Shown one piece after another: positions 1 through 10,493 of a DNA stretch of 40,119 bases. This stretch comes from Tannerellaceae bacterium (GTDB lineage Bacteria > Bacteroidota > Bacteroidia > Bacteroidales > Tannerellaceae): contig JAJQES010000108.1 of assembly GCA_021201565.1 (NCBI GenBank), positions 1 to 40,119 of the forward strand, given 5' to 3'. Each line of letters opens with the position of its first letter. The stretch's first letter is position 1. The translations under genes were made by a program, and so were the position numbers. The notes under the pieces were generated by a model. The model did not search any database, was not told the DNA's origin, and worked only from the letters and a program-made list of their open reading frames with translations.

Positions 1-36
1 TACACTACTTTTATAGCCAAAATTATTACAAACAAA

Positions 37-1458
37 ATGATAAATAGTTATTTGAGCGATCAGATTTTACGAAATTTTCCCTATAAACCGTCCGAAGATC
101 AGTTAAAAGGTATTTATACACTTGCAGATTTTCTCTTAAAAACAGACCAGGATTCTGTCCTCCTGATAAGAGGATATGCCGGAACCGGGAAAACATCATT
201 GATCGGAGCACTTGTAAAAACGATAAAAGAGTTTAACCAGAAAAGTATATTGATGGCTCCTACCGGGAGAGCGGCCAAAGTTTTTTCAGCCTATGCCGGC
301 CAGCATGCATTTACTATCCATAAGAAAATTTACAGGCAAAAGGCTTTTTCCAATGAATATACCGGTTTTTTGCCTGCTGATAATCTGTATAAAGATACCC
401 TGTTTATTGTGGATGAAGCCTCGATGATCACAAATGAAAGCCTGGATTCCTATAGTTTCGGGTCCGGCCGTCTGTTGGATGATTTGATACAATATGTGTA
501 TAGTGGGGAAAATTGCCGGTTGATCCTGATGGGCGATGAAGCACAGTTACCTCCGGTGGGGCAGGTGGAGAGCCCCGCGCTCAGGCAGTCTGTCCTCGAA
601 GGGTATAATCTGACGGTGGATGGATTTCAGCTTACCCAGGTGATCCGGCAGGATGAAGGTTCCGGTATACTGGTCAATGCGACTATGCTGCGGCAGGCTT
701 TAAAAGAAGGAATTGTGTCCCGGTTCCCCCAATTGGAGGTGAAGCCCTTTCCGGATGTCATCCGGCTGAATGGCGAGGAACTGATTGAAGAAATTTCTTC
801 CTGTTATAACCGGCAGGGAATAGAAGATACGATCATTATTACCCGTTCTAATAAACGGGCCAATGTCTATAATAACGGAGTGCGTAACCGGATCCTTTAC
901 CGGGAGGAAGAATTATCCTCGGGTGACCGGTTAATGGTTGCCCGGAACAATTATTACTGGACCAGCCAATGTAAAGAGATGGAGTTCATCGCCAACGGAG
1001 AGATTGTGGAGGTGGAGAGGGTCCGGAAACGGTATGATATGTATGGCTTTCACTTTGCCGATGTGAGTGTGCGGTTTGAAGATTATGACCTGGAGGTCGA
1101 TCTGAAAATCCTGTTGGATACGCTTCAATCCGAATCACCTTCTTTGTCCAAAGAGCAGAACGATAAACTCTTTTATACGGTTCTGGAAGATTACGAGGAT
1201 GTGCCGACTAAAGCCGGTAAATACAGAAAAATGAAGGAGGATCCCCACTATAATGTTGTACAGGTGAAATACGCTTATGCGATTACCTGTCATAAAGCCC
1301 AGGGAGGACAATGGAAAAATGTCTTTCTGGATTTTGGGTATCTGACGGAAGAGATGATGGGAGAGGACTTTTACCGGTGGTTATATACCGCGGTCACCCG
1401 TGCGACCGAACGGTTGTATCTGGTAAATGTTCCTGATGAGTTTATAATTGACAATTGA
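37..1458 (+). CDS. RecD-like / Pif1-like ATP-dependent DNA helicase (superfamily 1)
   Basis: Walker A GYAGTGKTS, Walker B FIVDEASMI, UvrD-like C-terminal motif YAITCHKAQGGQW, TAVTRATERLYLV. Confidence 0.9.
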   Translation: MINSYLSDQILRNFPYKPSEDQLKGIYTLADFLLKTDQDSVLLIRGYAGTGKTSLIGALVKTIKEFNQKSILMAPTGRAAKVFSAYAGQHAFTIHKKIYRQKAFSNEYTGFLPADNLYKDTLFIVDEASMITNESLDSYSFGSGRLLDDLIQYVYSGENCRLILMGDEAQLPPVGQVESPALRQSVLEGYNLTVDGFQLTQVIRQDEGSGILVNATMLRQALKEGIVSRFPQLEVKPFPDVIRLNGEELIEEISSCYNRQGIEDTIIITRSNKRANVYNNGVRNRILYREEELSSGDRLMVARNNYYWTSQCKEMEFIANGEIVEVERVRKRYDMYGFHFADVSVRFEDYDLEVDLKILLDTLQSESPSLSKEQNDKLFYTVLEDYEDVPTKAGKYRKMKEDPHYNVVQVKYAYAITCHKAQGGQWKNVFLDFGYLTEEMMGEDFYRWLYTAVTRATERLYLVNVPDEFIIDN

Positions 1459-1525
1459 CAATGCACAATTGACAATTGGAGCGTGGTCTTTTAAACTGTC
1501 AATTATCCATTGTCAATTGTCAATT
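1446..1525. repeat. Long inverted repeat (29-nt arms, 27/29 match) built from gacaatt units; ends in a T-run
   Basis: Left arm 1446-1474 aattgacaattgacaatgcacaattgaca; right arm 1497-1525 tgtcaattatccattgtcaattgtcaatt. Confidence 0.85.
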
Positions 1526-1533
1526 TTTTTATG

Positions 1534-1541
1534 TAAGTTTG
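1534..1541 (+). promoter_or_regulatory. Candidate Bacteroidetes -7 box (TAAGTTTG) upstream of the 1564 ORF
   Basis: Matches TAnnTTTG, 22 nt upstream of the start codon. Confidence 0.4.
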
Positions 1542-1563
1542 TTGTACTTTAATCGGAAAAGGA

Positions 1564-2406
1564 ATGTCAAACAAAGAAACGATACATCATTTACTGGCAG
1601 AGGTAAAAAGGTTGGAGAGCCTTCTGTCTGGTATTCAGGATACTGAGATCTACCCGGTATCTTTTTTTAATCAATCATTTGATCTGACACGTGAGATCCT
1701 GAAGGAACTGTATCAGTTGGAAGCCGATCAGGTTGAAGCCTTCAAAAAACAGTTGGAAGCCCGTCAGAACCTCCTGCGGGAAAGTTTGTTACAGACTTCG
1801 GTGGAACAGCTTGATGAACCGTCTGTATTACCGGTAGAAGAACCGGAAGAGAGGGTGACTCCTGTTGTGGAAGCAGAGGAAAGTGTCCCGGAAGAACAAC
1901 CTGCTGATGAGGAACCTCTGGAACCGGTCACAGAAGAGACAGAAGAAGTCCTTCCTGAACCGGAGGTAGTGGAAAACCCGGTAGGAAAAACAGAGAAAAC
2001 AATTGAAGAACTTCTGCGGGAATATGCTCCTTCTCCCCCTGGAATGCCGGAAAAGACGATCAACCCGGTTAAGGAGGAAGAGGAGAACTTACCGGAAGAA
2101 CCCGTAAAAGAAGAGGGGCCTTCCCGGTCATTCATTCCGGAAAAGAATCCGGCTTGTTTAGGGGATCTGATTGAAAAGAAAAATCTGGCCGATTTTACCA
2201 GGGCATTTAGTCTGAATGACCGTTTTTATTTTCTCCGGGAACTATTCGACGGAGATATGAACCGGATGAATGAGGTAATTGCAGATTTGAATGAAATAGA
2301 ATCCCTGGAGGAGTCTATGGATTATTTGAATACTAAAATGAGATGGAATCCGGAAGAAGCTCCGGTTGCTGATTTTATCCGTTTGTTGGAAAAACGTTTC
2401 TTATAA
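1564..2406 (+). CDS. Hypothetical protein with Glu/Pro-rich acidic central region and conserved-looking C-terminal helical segment
   Basis: Long ORF; VEEPEE/EEPLEPVTEETEE low-complexity; C-terminal NDRFYFLRELFDGDMNRMNEVIADL. Confidence 0.7.
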   Translation: MSNKETIHHLLAEVKRLESLLSGIQDTEIYPVSFFNQSFDLTREILKELYQLEADQVEAFKKQLEARQNLLRESLLQTSVEQLDEPSVLPVEEPEERVTPVVEAEESVPEEQPADEEPLEPVTEETEEVLPEPEVVENPVGKTEKTIEELLREYAPSPPGMPEKTINPVKEEEENLPEEPVKEEGPSRSFIPEKNPACLGDLIEKKNLADFTRAFSLNDRFYFLRELFDGDMNRMNEVIADLNEIESLEESMDYLNTKMRWNPEEAPVADFIRLLEKRFL

Positions 2407-2416
2407 CGGAAAGGGT

Positions 2417-3109
2417 ATGTCAAAACTGTATATAGTACCTACACCTGTCGGGAATCTGGAGGATATGACATTCCGGGCTATCCGGATATTGCAGGAAGTG
2501 GATGTGATCCTGGCGGAAGATACCCGGACAACCGGTATGTTACTGAAACATTATGAGATCCGGACCCGTATGCAATCCCATCATAAGTTCAATGAACATA
2601 AAACGGTGGAAGTGGTGGCGGAACGCATTCTGGCCGGCGAAACAATCGCTTTGGTTTCAGACGCGGGAACGCCTGCTATTTCGGACCCTGGTTTCCTGCT
2701 GGTCCGGGAGTGTGTCAGGAAAGGGGTAGAGGTGGAATGTCTGCCCGGAGCGACCGCCTTTGTACCTGCGCTTGTCGTATCCGGATTGCCGAATGATAAA
2801 TTTTGTTTTGAAGGGTTCCTGCCCCAAAAGAAAGGGCGGCAGACCCGTTTGAAAGAAATAGCCCTGGAGGAGCGTACTATAATTCTATACGAATCCCCTT
2901 ACCGGATCGTAAAAACATTAACTCAGCTGATGGAAGTATGTGGAACAGAACGTATGGTTTCTGTTTCCCGGGAGATCTCCAAGCTGTATGAGCAAACAAT
3001 CCGGGGTACATTGGCAGAAGTGTGTTCCTGGTTTCAGGCACACGAGCCGAAAGGCGAGTTTGTGATTGTTCTCGGGGGAAACACCGGGGAAGAGAAAAAA
3101 GAAATATAA
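2417..3109 (+). CDS. rsmI: 16S rRNA (cytidine(1402)-2'-O)-methyltransferase RsmI
   Basis: MSKLYIVPTPVGNLEDMTFRAIRIL, AEDTRTTGMLLKHY, SDAGTPAISDPG; start moved to the MSKLYIV Met (ORF track starts at 2366). Confidence 0.93.
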   Translation: MSKLYIVPTPVGNLEDMTFRAIRILQEVDVILAEDTRTTGMLLKHYEIRTRMQSHHKFNEHKTVEVVAERILAGETIALVSDAGTPAISDPGFLLVRECVRKGVEVECLPGATAFVPALVVSGLPNDKFCFEGFLPQKKGRQTRLKEIALEERTIILYESPYRIVKTLTQLMEVCGTERMVSVSREISKLYEQTIRGTLAEVCSWFQAHEPKGEFVIVLGGNTGEEKKEI

Positions 3110-3128
3110 ACGTTAAAAGATTTGTCCT

Positions 3129-4001
3129 ATGAAAAAAGTAATAGCATGTATGATCTGTCTTTGCCTGTTGGCAGCGTGTGGACAACGTTCATCAGATTCA
3201 GAACGTCTCCAGGCGGAAAATGATTCCCTGAAACTGGAGAATGCCAAAAATACCACCCAGATGGATGAGATGCTTTCTCTCCTGAATGAAATTGAAGCTG
3301 ATTTCCAGACCATCCGGGATGCGGAAAACTATCTGACAATTCATCAGAATGATATTGAATTGAAAGAGTCTACCCGGGACCAGATACGCCGGAATATGCA
3401 ATTGGTGCAGGAGACACTCAGAAAGAATAAAGACCGGATCACTGAGCTGGAAAAGAAACTGGCCGGTAGTGATAAGAAATCTGCTACTTTGCAGGCAACG
3501 GTTAACCGCTTAACGACAGAATTGGAACAACGGGCTGCTGTCATTGCGACCCTGCAGACTGAACTGGCAAAAAGAGATTCACAGATCCGTGAAATGGGAG
3601 AACAGATGTCCGGGCTGAATGAGGAAATCGAGAACCTGGCCCTTACCAATATGTCTCAATCCGATCAACTAAAGCAACAGGATCAACAACTGAATATCGG
3701 ATATTATTGTTTTGGAACTTCCCGGGAACTAAAAGATCAAAAGATCATTGATAGTGGCGGTTTGCTGGGAAAAACAAAAGTACTGCCGGATGGATTTAAC
3801 CGGGATTATTTCATTTCGGTGGATATCCGTGAACTCAGGGAGATTCCTTTGTTTGCCCGTAAAGCAAAATTATTGACTTCTCATCCGGATAACTCTTATG
3901 AACTGGTGGCCGATGAGGATAAGAATCTGACCTTGTTTATTGTGGATTATCAACAGTTCTGGAGCGTAGGAAAATATTTGGTCATTGAAGTCGGATTGTA
4001 A
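3129..4001 (+). CDS. Coiled-coil lipoprotein
   Basis: Lipobox LLAACG near the N-terminus; long heptad-like coiled coil. Confidence 0.75.
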   Translation: MKKVIACMICLCLLAACGQRSSDSERLQAENDSLKLENAKNTTQMDEMLSLLNEIEADFQTIRDAENYLTIHQNDIELKESTRDQIRRNMQLVQETLRKNKDRITELEKKLAGSDKKSATLQATVNRLTTELEQRAAVIATLQTELAKRDSQIREMGEQMSGLNEEIENLALTNMSQSDQLKQQDQQLNIGYYCFGTSRELKDQKIIDSGGLLGKTKVLPDGFNRDYFISVDIRELREIPLFARKAKLLTSHPDNSYELVADEDKNLTLFIVDYQQFWSVGKYLVIEVGL

Positions 4002-4690
4002 TGTACAAAAATCTGTTCATCGATCTGGATGATACTTTATGGGACACCTGTTCCAACAATCGTGAATGCCTCAAAGAGATCTATACCGACTATGATTTTG
4101 GCCGGTATTATGAGTCCTTTGAGGCATTTTACGATATTTATATGCCTAATAATCTGGAATTATGGGCGCGTTACCGGAGGCATGAAATACACCGGAATAC
4201 TTTGATCCTGGAACGTTTCCGGTATGTGACCCGTCCGTTAGGGATAGAGGATCCGGAGTCGGTATTGAAAATAAACACGGATTTCCTGAAACGTACTACT
4301 ACCAAGACACGCCTTATTCCCGGAGCCATTGAACTGCTGGAATATCTGCATTCCTCCTATCGTCTGTTTATCCTTTCCAATGGATTCCGGGAGGTTCAGT
4401 TCCTGAAACTCAAAAACTCCGGATTGTCTCCTTATATTGAAAAAATGATTCTTTCCGAAGATGCAGGTATTCAGAAACCCCATAAGAAGATCTTTGATTT
4501 CGCACTCAAAAATACCAATGCCCGCCGCCGTGAATCCCTGATGATCGGTGATAGCTGGGAAGCTGATATAGTGGGTGCCCATGATTCTAAAATAGATCAA
4601 CTCTGGCTGAATCCCGCCGGGTTACCTGCCAGGGACTTTGTCCCTACCTTTACCGTAAAGAGCCTGGCGGAAATAAAGAATATTTTATAA
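4001..4690 (+). CDS. YjjG-family noncanonical pyrimidine nucleotidase (HAD superfamily)
   Basis: HAD motif I FIDLDDTLWDT, motif II LFILSNGF, motif III/IV KPHKKIFDFAL...MIGDSWEADIVGA; overlaps the previous gene by 1 nt. Confidence 0.85.
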   Translation: MYKNLFIDLDDTLWDTCSNNRECLKEIYTDYDFGRYYESFEAFYDIYMPNNLELWARYRRHEIHRNTLILERFRYVTRPLGIEDPESVLKINTDFLKRTTTKTRLIPGAIELLEYLHSSYRLFILSNGFREVQFLKLKNSGLSPYIEKMILSEDAGIQKPHKKIFDFALKNTNARRRESLMIGDSWEADIVGAHDSKIDQLWLNPAGLPARDFVPTFTVKSLAEIKNIL

Positions 4691-4932
4691 GAGATTCAAC
4701 GTATATCCAGTAGGTTTATTCGTTCCCTCCAATCGTATTTTAACTCCCCTTCAGTAGCTTGTAGGGCCAAAAAGCTATTGGAGGCAGACGAAAAAACTAT
4801 TGGTCCATTGTCTGGTCAGCTCCTATAATAAATTCAGGAATGTTATTTCGTGTCCGCCCTGACAAGGGTATGATCTTAATGTGTTCAGAAGAAAATGAGT
4901 GGGTTAAAAGGGTGTTTATAAATAAGCTAAAA

Positions 4933-5019
4933 GGAACGCAGAAAGCGCAGATGTACGCAGATAAATATTAAAAATAAAAATTCTGCGTACGTCTGCGCCT
5001 TCTGTGGAATCTGCGTTCT
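4933..5019. repeat. Imperfect inverted repeat of gcagattacgcag-type units
   Basis: gaacgcag..aaagcgcagatgtacgcagat vs reverse complement of attctgcgtacgtctgcgccttctgtggaatctgcgttc. Confidence 0.7.
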
Positions 5020-5070
5020 CTATACTTTAAATACAAAAAACAGAGCTCTTAAAGCACAGATTGGGACATC

Positions 5071-6651
5071 TTAAAACTCTGAGGTAAAATGGAATTTGAT
5101 GTCCGGGAAATCCTGTTGAGCCATGGTTAGTACGTAGCCGGAATCTGCCAGATAAACGTCGCGCCCTTCTTTGTCCAGGGCCATATACTGGGATTTCCGT
5201 TTTTTGAAGTTTTCCAGCATTTCTTTGTTATCGCTTTCGATCCAACAGGCTTTGTACAGGCTGATAGGCTCCCACTTACATTGAGCGCCGTATTCATGTA
5301 ACAGGCGGTATTGGATTACTTCAAACTGCAGCTGGCCTACTGTACCGATGATCTTCCGTCCGTTAAACTGGTTGGTAAATAACTGTGCAACCCCTTCATC
5401 CATCAATTGCTCAATCCCTTTATTTAATTGTTTGGCTTTTAACGGATCAGCATTTTCAATGTACTTAAACATCTCCGGCGAGAAGCTGGGCAGACCCTTG
5501 AAGTGAAGGTTTTCACCTGACGTCAGGGTATCTCCGATTTTGAAATTGCCTGTGTCCGGCAGACCAATAATATCACCGGCAAAGGCTTCATCCACCGTCT
5601 CTTTTTTCTGTGCCATGAACGCTGTCGGACTGCTGAAACGCATCTGTTTATTGAAGCGGACATGTTTGTAGTTCGCATTCCGTTCAAAACGTCCCGAACA
5701 GATCTTCACAAAAGCGATACAGCTCCGGTGATTCGGGTCCATATTGGCGTGGATCTTGAAAACAAATCCGGTGAATGCATCCTCTTCCGGGTCCACGACC
5801 CGTTCTATTGCCTGTACAGGACGGGGAGAAGGAGCAATCCGGACAAAGCAGTCCAGAAGTTCTTTGACTCCGAAGTTGTTCAGCGCCGAACCAAAGAAAA
5901 CCGGAGCTATGTCACCATTCAGATACGTGTTCACATCAAACTCAGGATAGACTCCTTCAATCAGTTCAATATCTTCCCGTAGTTTTTGGGCCAGGGCCGG
6001 TTCAATATAATTTTCCAGTTCAGGGCTTTGGATGTCTTTGAACTCTACACTTTCTGTGACTAACTGCTTACTGGGGGTGTACAGGTCCAGTTTTTCCTCA
6101 AAGATATTGTACACTCCTTTAAACTTCTGTCCCATATCAATCGGCCAGCTGAGCGGACGGACGTTGATGTGTAATTCTTCTTCTATCTCATCCAGCAAAT
6201 CGAACGGGTCTTTTCCGTCCCGGTCCATTTTGTTGACAAAGACAATTACCGGCGTTTTGCGCATCCGGCACACCTCCATCAGTTTCCGGGTTTGTGCTTC
6301 TACCCCCTTAGCCGTATCAATCACAATGATTACACTATCAACAGCCGTCAGGGTACGGAAGGTATCTTCGGCGAAGTCCTGGTGCCCCGGGGTATCCAGG
6401 ATGTTAATCTTATAGCCGGAATAATCGAAAGCCATTACCGAAGTGGCTACCGATATACCTCTTTGTTTCTCGATCTCCATCCAGTCGGAGGTCGCCGTCT
6501 TTTTGATTTTATTTGATTTAACTGCTCCGGCGACATGGATAGCTCCCCCGAACAATAATAATTTTTCCGTTAAAGTTGTCTTTCCCGCATCCGGGTGACT
6601 TACAATGGCAAATGTTCTTCTTTTATTTATTTCCTCTGTGTATTGGCTCAT
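5071..6651 (-). CDS. prfC: Peptide chain release factor 3 (RF3)
   Basis: [64 protein letters not shown]. Confidence 0.95.
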   Translation of the reverse strand: MSQYTEEINKRRTFAIVSHPDAGKTTLTEKLLLFGGAIHVAGAVKSNKIKKTATSDWMEIEKQRGISVATSVMAFDYSGYKINILDTPGHQDFAEDTFRTLTAVDSVIIVIDTAKGVEAQTRKLMEVCRMRKTPVIVFVNKMDRDGKDPFDLLDEIEEELHINVRPLSWPIDMGQKFKGVYNIFEEKLDLYTPSKQLVTESVEFKDIQSPELENYIEPALAQKLREDIELIEGVYPEFDVNTYLNGDIAPVFFGSALNNFGVKELLDCFVRIAPSPRPVQAIERVVDPEEDAFTGFVFKIHANMDPNHRSCIAFVKICSGRFERNANYKHVRFNKQMRFSSPTAFMAQKKETVDEAFAGDIIGLPDTGNFKIGDTLTSGENLHFKGLPSFSPEMFKYIENADPLKAKQLNKGIEQLMDEGVAQLFTNQFNGRKIIGTVGQLQFEVIQYRLLHEYGAQCKWEPISLYKACWIESDNKEMLENFKKRKSQYMALDKEGRDVYLADSGYVLTMAQQDFPDIKFHFTSEF

Positions 6652-7520
6652 GATTGTTTTGTCAGTTTATTGTAACAGATACGCAGGCTTTCTATCCAGT
6701 GAGGAATCGAAATACCATAGTCAAGTTTTATCTTTGTTTTATTTAAGACACTATAATGCGGCCGCCGGGCACGTGTAGGATATTCTTTGGTTTCTATGGG
6801 AATCACTTTACAGCAGGTCCCGGAGACTTCCATGATCTGTACCGCGAAATCGTACCAGCTGCATACGCCTTCATTTGAAAAGTGGTAAATGCCGGGGTGA
6901 AAATTCCCTTTTTCTGCTTCCCGGATGATGCTTACCAGGCTTTTTGCCAGGTCACCGGCATACGTAGGAGTGCCTGCCTGGTCAAAGATTACATTCAGTT
7001 CCGGCCGTTCTTTTCCTAACCGCAACATGGTTTTCAGGAAATTATTTCCATGTTCAGAATAGAGCCAGGACGTACGGACAACTACAGAAGCCGGACAGGT
7101 TTGCAGGAGAACCTCTTCTCCCGCTAGTTTGGTGTATCCGTAAACGGAGACCGGACAGGTTGGATCCGACTCACTGTAAGGAAGATAAGACGTGCCATCA
7201 AATACATAATCGGTTGAGACGTGTAGCACCTTCGCACCGGCCTGTGAGGCTGCTTCTGCCAGATTTTTTACGGCATCCCGGTTTATTTTCAGGGCGAGTG
7301 TCTCTTCGTCTTCCGCTTTATCAACAGCCGTATAGGCAGCACAATTAATAATGTAATCCACTTTGTGTATAGTAACAAACTTTTTCACCACCTCCTCTTT
7401 GCAAAGATCCAGCGTGTCTACATCCGTGAAAATAAATTTAAAACCAGGATAGTTTTTTTGTATATCCTGCAAACAGGTGCCTAATTGTCCGTTCCCTCCG
7501 GTGACCAGTATGGTTTTCAT
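6648..7520 (-). CDS. rfbD: dTDP-4-dehydrorhamnose reductase
   Basis: TGGNGQLG nucleotide-binding motif, [32 protein letters not shown]; 4-nt overlap with prfC. Confidence 0.92.
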   Translation of the reverse strand: MKTILVTGGNGQLGTCLQDIQKNYPGFKFIFTDVDTLDLCKEEVVKKFVTIHKVDYIINCAAYTAVDKAEDEETLALKINRDAVKNLAEAASQAGAKVLHVSTDYVFDGTSYLPYSESDPTCPVSVYGYTKLAGEEVLLQTCPASVVVRTSWLYSEHGNNFLKTMLRLGKERPELNVIFDQAGTPTYAGDLAKSLVSIIREAEKGNFHPGIYHFSNEGVCSWYDFAVQIMEVSGTCCKVIPIETKEYPTRARRPHYSVLNKTKIKLDYGISIPHWIESLRICYNKLTKQS

Positions 7521-7523
7521 ATT

Positions 7524-8075
7524 TTATTCGTTTTCCAGTTCGAGTTCTCCCTTCATATCCTGATGGTATTTTTCTGCCAGCAGGTTCAGGAGGAGACTTA
7601 TTTGTTTGATTGCTTCCATCGTTTCCTTACTAATCTCCCTGGCTTGCATTTTCAGCATCAGGAATCCATATAAGCCTGAAAAGCAGGTTTCCAGTTCCGG
7701 CACTTCTTTTCCTCCGGACTTAGCCCGCAGTTGCACAATGAAAGGCAGGGTCTTGTAATATAATCCGCTGTACACCATTTCCTTCGGGGATTTCAACAGG
7801 CGGAGATGCAGGTCTGTCAGCGCAATGATAATATTGTTGTTGAGCTGGATGTGTCCGGTCTCTTTTACCCCTTCCGAACGCATCATGTCAATCAGTTCCT
7901 CATACCATTGTTCAATCTCCTGCCTGGTTTCCTCCGGCTGGTCGTACTTATCTATCACCTGCCGGCGGATATTCTCCATATCGAACCGGCTGGCGCGGAT
8001 CAGATCCTCGACCTGCCACATATAGAGAAGGTATTGTACTATATTTTCTTTTCTTAATTTTCTTGCTATAATCAT
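7524..8075 (-). CDS. DUF4924-like family protein
   Basis: MIIARKLRKENIVQYLLYMWQVEDLIRA; internal start chosen because it overlaps the upstream stop by 4 nt. Confidence 0.75.
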   Translation of the reverse strand: MIIARKLRKENIVQYLLYMWQVEDLIRASRFDMENIRRQVIDKYDQPEETRQEIEQWYEELIDMMRSEGVKETGHIQLNNNIIIALTDLHLRLLKSPKEMVYSGLYYKTLPFIVQLRAKSGGKEVPELETCFSGLYGFLMLKMQAREISKETMEAIKQISLLLNLLAEKYHQDMKGELELENE

Positions 8076-8971
8076 GTTCTGAGTGTTAAACTGTACTCTG
8101 ACATCGCCTGGTAAAAGTCTTTGTCTTTTACTCCCAATTGCCTGCATACCAGACGGGCGGCGTTCAGATTCAACAGAAAATAGTTTCCGGGAATATATAC
8201 CGGAAATTCACCGTACCGGGTTGCCAGAAAATGAGTTCCCTCCCGGTCAATGATTGTTTCTCCCTCGTAAGGAATGGCTGTAATATCTTCCCGTACTTCC
8301 GATGCCAGTTCTTTTAATTTCTCATCTCCACTGAAATAGACCAGCTTGCCTTCCCGCTCTATGGAATGGATGAAGGACCGGTATATGCCGGGAGAGGTCT
8401 CCTGAACGATATTGCTGACAACCGCGATGTGAGGCCGGTAGAATTCAAGCTGAAAACGTTTTTCCAGGCTTGAGGTAACCAGCGCATCTCCTTCAATCAA
8501 TGCGATCCGTGCCTCGTAACTCATCTTAAACAGATTAGACAGCACCGGACACTCGCCGGAGAGAGCATAATCAAACACCAGATTTTGTTTGCTCAACGCA
8601 TAGGCGATCATGGTCAGAATGGATCTTTTTCCATGACTGCCGGCCACAACTACCCGGGTTTTTGCTTTGGTCCGCTGAAATATAAATTCCGGAACCGACT
8701 GGATCAGCAAACCCAGCTCACGTGCCCGGACCAATTCCGGATTATCCTTTTTAACAGAAGCCCCTAAGACTACAAAGTTTATATCTTTTGTTAGTTTCTC
8801 AGGAAACCATCCTTCCCCATAACAAGTGCATTTTGCATCATGGAGAATAACCAGTAGTGATTCTGACAGTCCTGTTCCGGATACGGTGACTTCATATCCT
8901 TTTTCACGGATAGCCAGTGCCAGGTCCAGAATAAGCGGCTCAGAAACAGAGATCAAATGTACTTTTCGCAT
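8072..8971 (-). CDS. Short Mur-ligase-like protein (Mpl/MurC-type N-terminal and ATP-binding regions)
   Basis: VVVAGSHGKRSILTMIAYAL (Mur-ligase P-loop-like), N-terminal Rossmann-like MRKVHLISVSEPL; start at MRKVHL is consistent with the -7 box at 8988-8995. Confidence 0.7.
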   Translation of the reverse strand: MRKVHLISVSEPLILDLALAIREKGYEVTVSGTGLSESLLVILHDAKCTCYGEGWFPEKLTKDINFVVLGASVKKDNPELVRARELGLLIQSVPEFIFQRTKAKTRVVVAGSHGKRSILTMIAYALSKQNLVFDYALSGECPVLSNLFKMSYEARIALIEGDALVTSSLEKRFQLEFYRPHIAVVSNIVQETSPGIYRSFIHSIEREGKLVYFSGDEKLKELASEVREDITAIPYEGETIIDREGTHFLATRYGEFPVYIPGNYFLLNLNAARLVCRQLGVKDKDFYQAMSEYSLTLRT

Positions 8972-8987
8972 CGTTAGGAATTTGGTA

Positions 8988-8995
8988 CAAAGGTA
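8988..8995 (-). promoter_or_regulatory. Candidate -7 box TACCTTTG for the 8971->5071 operon
   Basis: Reverse complement of caaaggta; matches TAnnTTTG. Confidence 0.55.
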
Positions 8996-9126
8996 CAACA
9001 AAATAATGTTTTAGTAAAGCGGCCATCCGGAAATGATATCCTTTACACATCTGTCTGAAAATAGGCATTTAAAGAAAGTTTGTGTTCTTTAACTACTTGA
9101 TTTCATGCTGTCTGGATATGATGACC

Positions 9127-9134
9127 TATTTTTG
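9127..9134 (+). promoter_or_regulatory. Candidate -7 box TATTTTTG for the M23 peptidase gene
   Basis: Matches TAnnTTTG 23 nt upstream of ATG at 9158. Confidence 0.5.
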
Positions 9135-9157
9135 TACTTTAAACAAACCAGACTTAT

Positions 9158-10459
9158 ATGAAATTAAATAGAAAAACGATTTATTCGATCGCGCTTGTTG
9201 TGGTCGTTTGTTCGGGTATGCTGATGACTGCTACCTGCCGGTACACCAGGCAGCTGGTACCGGAAATCGTACATATACAGGAAGAAGATTCAATTATAGG
9301 GACATATCAGTATGGGATTTGTATCGACTCCCTTTATCTGGCGGACCATACGATCCGGAATGGGGAAACCCTTTCCCTCATATTTTCCCGGCTGGGATTT
9401 GACGCCCGGCAGACGGAACAGATCATCCGGGCGGCAGCCGGAATCCTGGATCCGGCGCGGATACGGGCCGGCATGGGATACACGACTTTTCATGCTACAG
9501 ATAGTGTCCGGGAAATCCAATATATTGCTTTTGCGCGTTCCAAAACCAATTATGCCATTCTGGACCTGACAGCCGATACGGTCAACGCCTATGAATATAC
9601 TAAGGAGATTACTCTCAGGCGGCACTATGTCGAAGGCGTCCTCCATTCTTCTTTGTGGAATTCCCTGAGAGCCTCCGGAGCAGACCCGCTACTGGCTTTA
9701 AAACTTTCCGATGTCTTTGCCTGGCAGATTGATTTTTTTGATATCAAAGAGGGAGATGCGTTCCAGGTCTTGTATGATGTTGCTTATATTGATGACACGA
9801 CGGTGGTGAACATTGCCTCGGTTCAGGGAGCGGTCTTTACCCACAGGGGAAAGGAGTTTGTCGCTATTCCGTTTGAGCAGGATAGCATTTCCGAGTACTT
9901 TGATGAAGAGGGAAATAGCCTTCGGAAAGCCTTTCTGAAAGCTCCTCTGGATTATTACCGGATCACATCCCGCTTCAGTAACTCCCGTTTCCATCCTGTC
10001 CTGAAACGCTACCGGGCTCATCATGGAGTTGATTACGCCGCCCCGGTGGGCACACCCGTGAAAACCATCGGTGATGGTACGGTAATTGCCAAAGGGTATG
10101 AGAAAGGGGGAGGAAACTACCTGAAAGTAAAGCACAATGCTGTGTACACAACTACCTATATGCACTTGAGCAAGTTTGAGAAAGGCATTCAGGTAGGTAG
10201 CCGGGTACGCCAGGGAGATGTCATTGCATACGTGGGTTCTACCGGTCTTTCGACAGGGCCTCACCTGGATTTCCGTGTACATAAACATGGAACCCCTATT
10301 GATCCGTTACAGATGGACGCGCCTCCTTCAGAACCGGTTAAACCGGAACTACAGGATAATTTCCTGTTAGCGAAACAGCAGTTTTATGCAGAGTTAGATA
10401 GTTTCCGGGTAGAGCATATCGGACAGCGAACGGAAGCAATTGCAAGCTTACTCAATTGA
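9158..10459 (+). CDS. M23 family metallopeptidase (MepM-like murein endopeptidase)
   Basis: RFHPVLKRYRAHHGVDYAAPVGTPV ... GPHLDFRVHKHGTPIDPL (HxxxD and HxH motifs). Confidence 0.93.
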   Translation: MKLNRKTIYSIALVVVVCSGMLMTATCRYTRQLVPEIVHIQEEDSIIGTYQYGICIDSLYLADHTIRNGETLSLIFSRLGFDARQTEQIIRAAAGILDPARIRAGMGYTTFHATDSVREIQYIAFARSKTNYAILDLTADTVNAYEYTKEITLRRHYVEGVLHSSLWNSLRASGADPLLALKLSDVFAWQIDFFDIKEGDAFQVLYDVAYIDDTTVVNIASVQGAVFTHRGKEFVAIPFEQDSISEYFDEEGNSLRKAFLKAPLDYYRITSRFSNSRFHPVLKRYRAHHGVDYAAPVGTPVKTIGDGTVIAKGYEKGGGNYLKVKHNAVYTTTYMHLSKFEKGIQVGSRVRQGDVIAYVGSTGLSTGPHLDFRVHKHGTPIDPLQMDAPPSEPVKPELQDNFLLAKQQFYAELDSFRVEHIGQRTEAIASLLN

Positions 10460-10493
10460 TAATTTTAGCCAATGTAGAATTAATACTTACGAA

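Noticed and set aside
1764-2135. Ser/Thr/Gly-rich antisense ORF (123 aa)
   Set aside because: Mirror image of the Glu/Pro-rich coding strand; codon-bias artefact.
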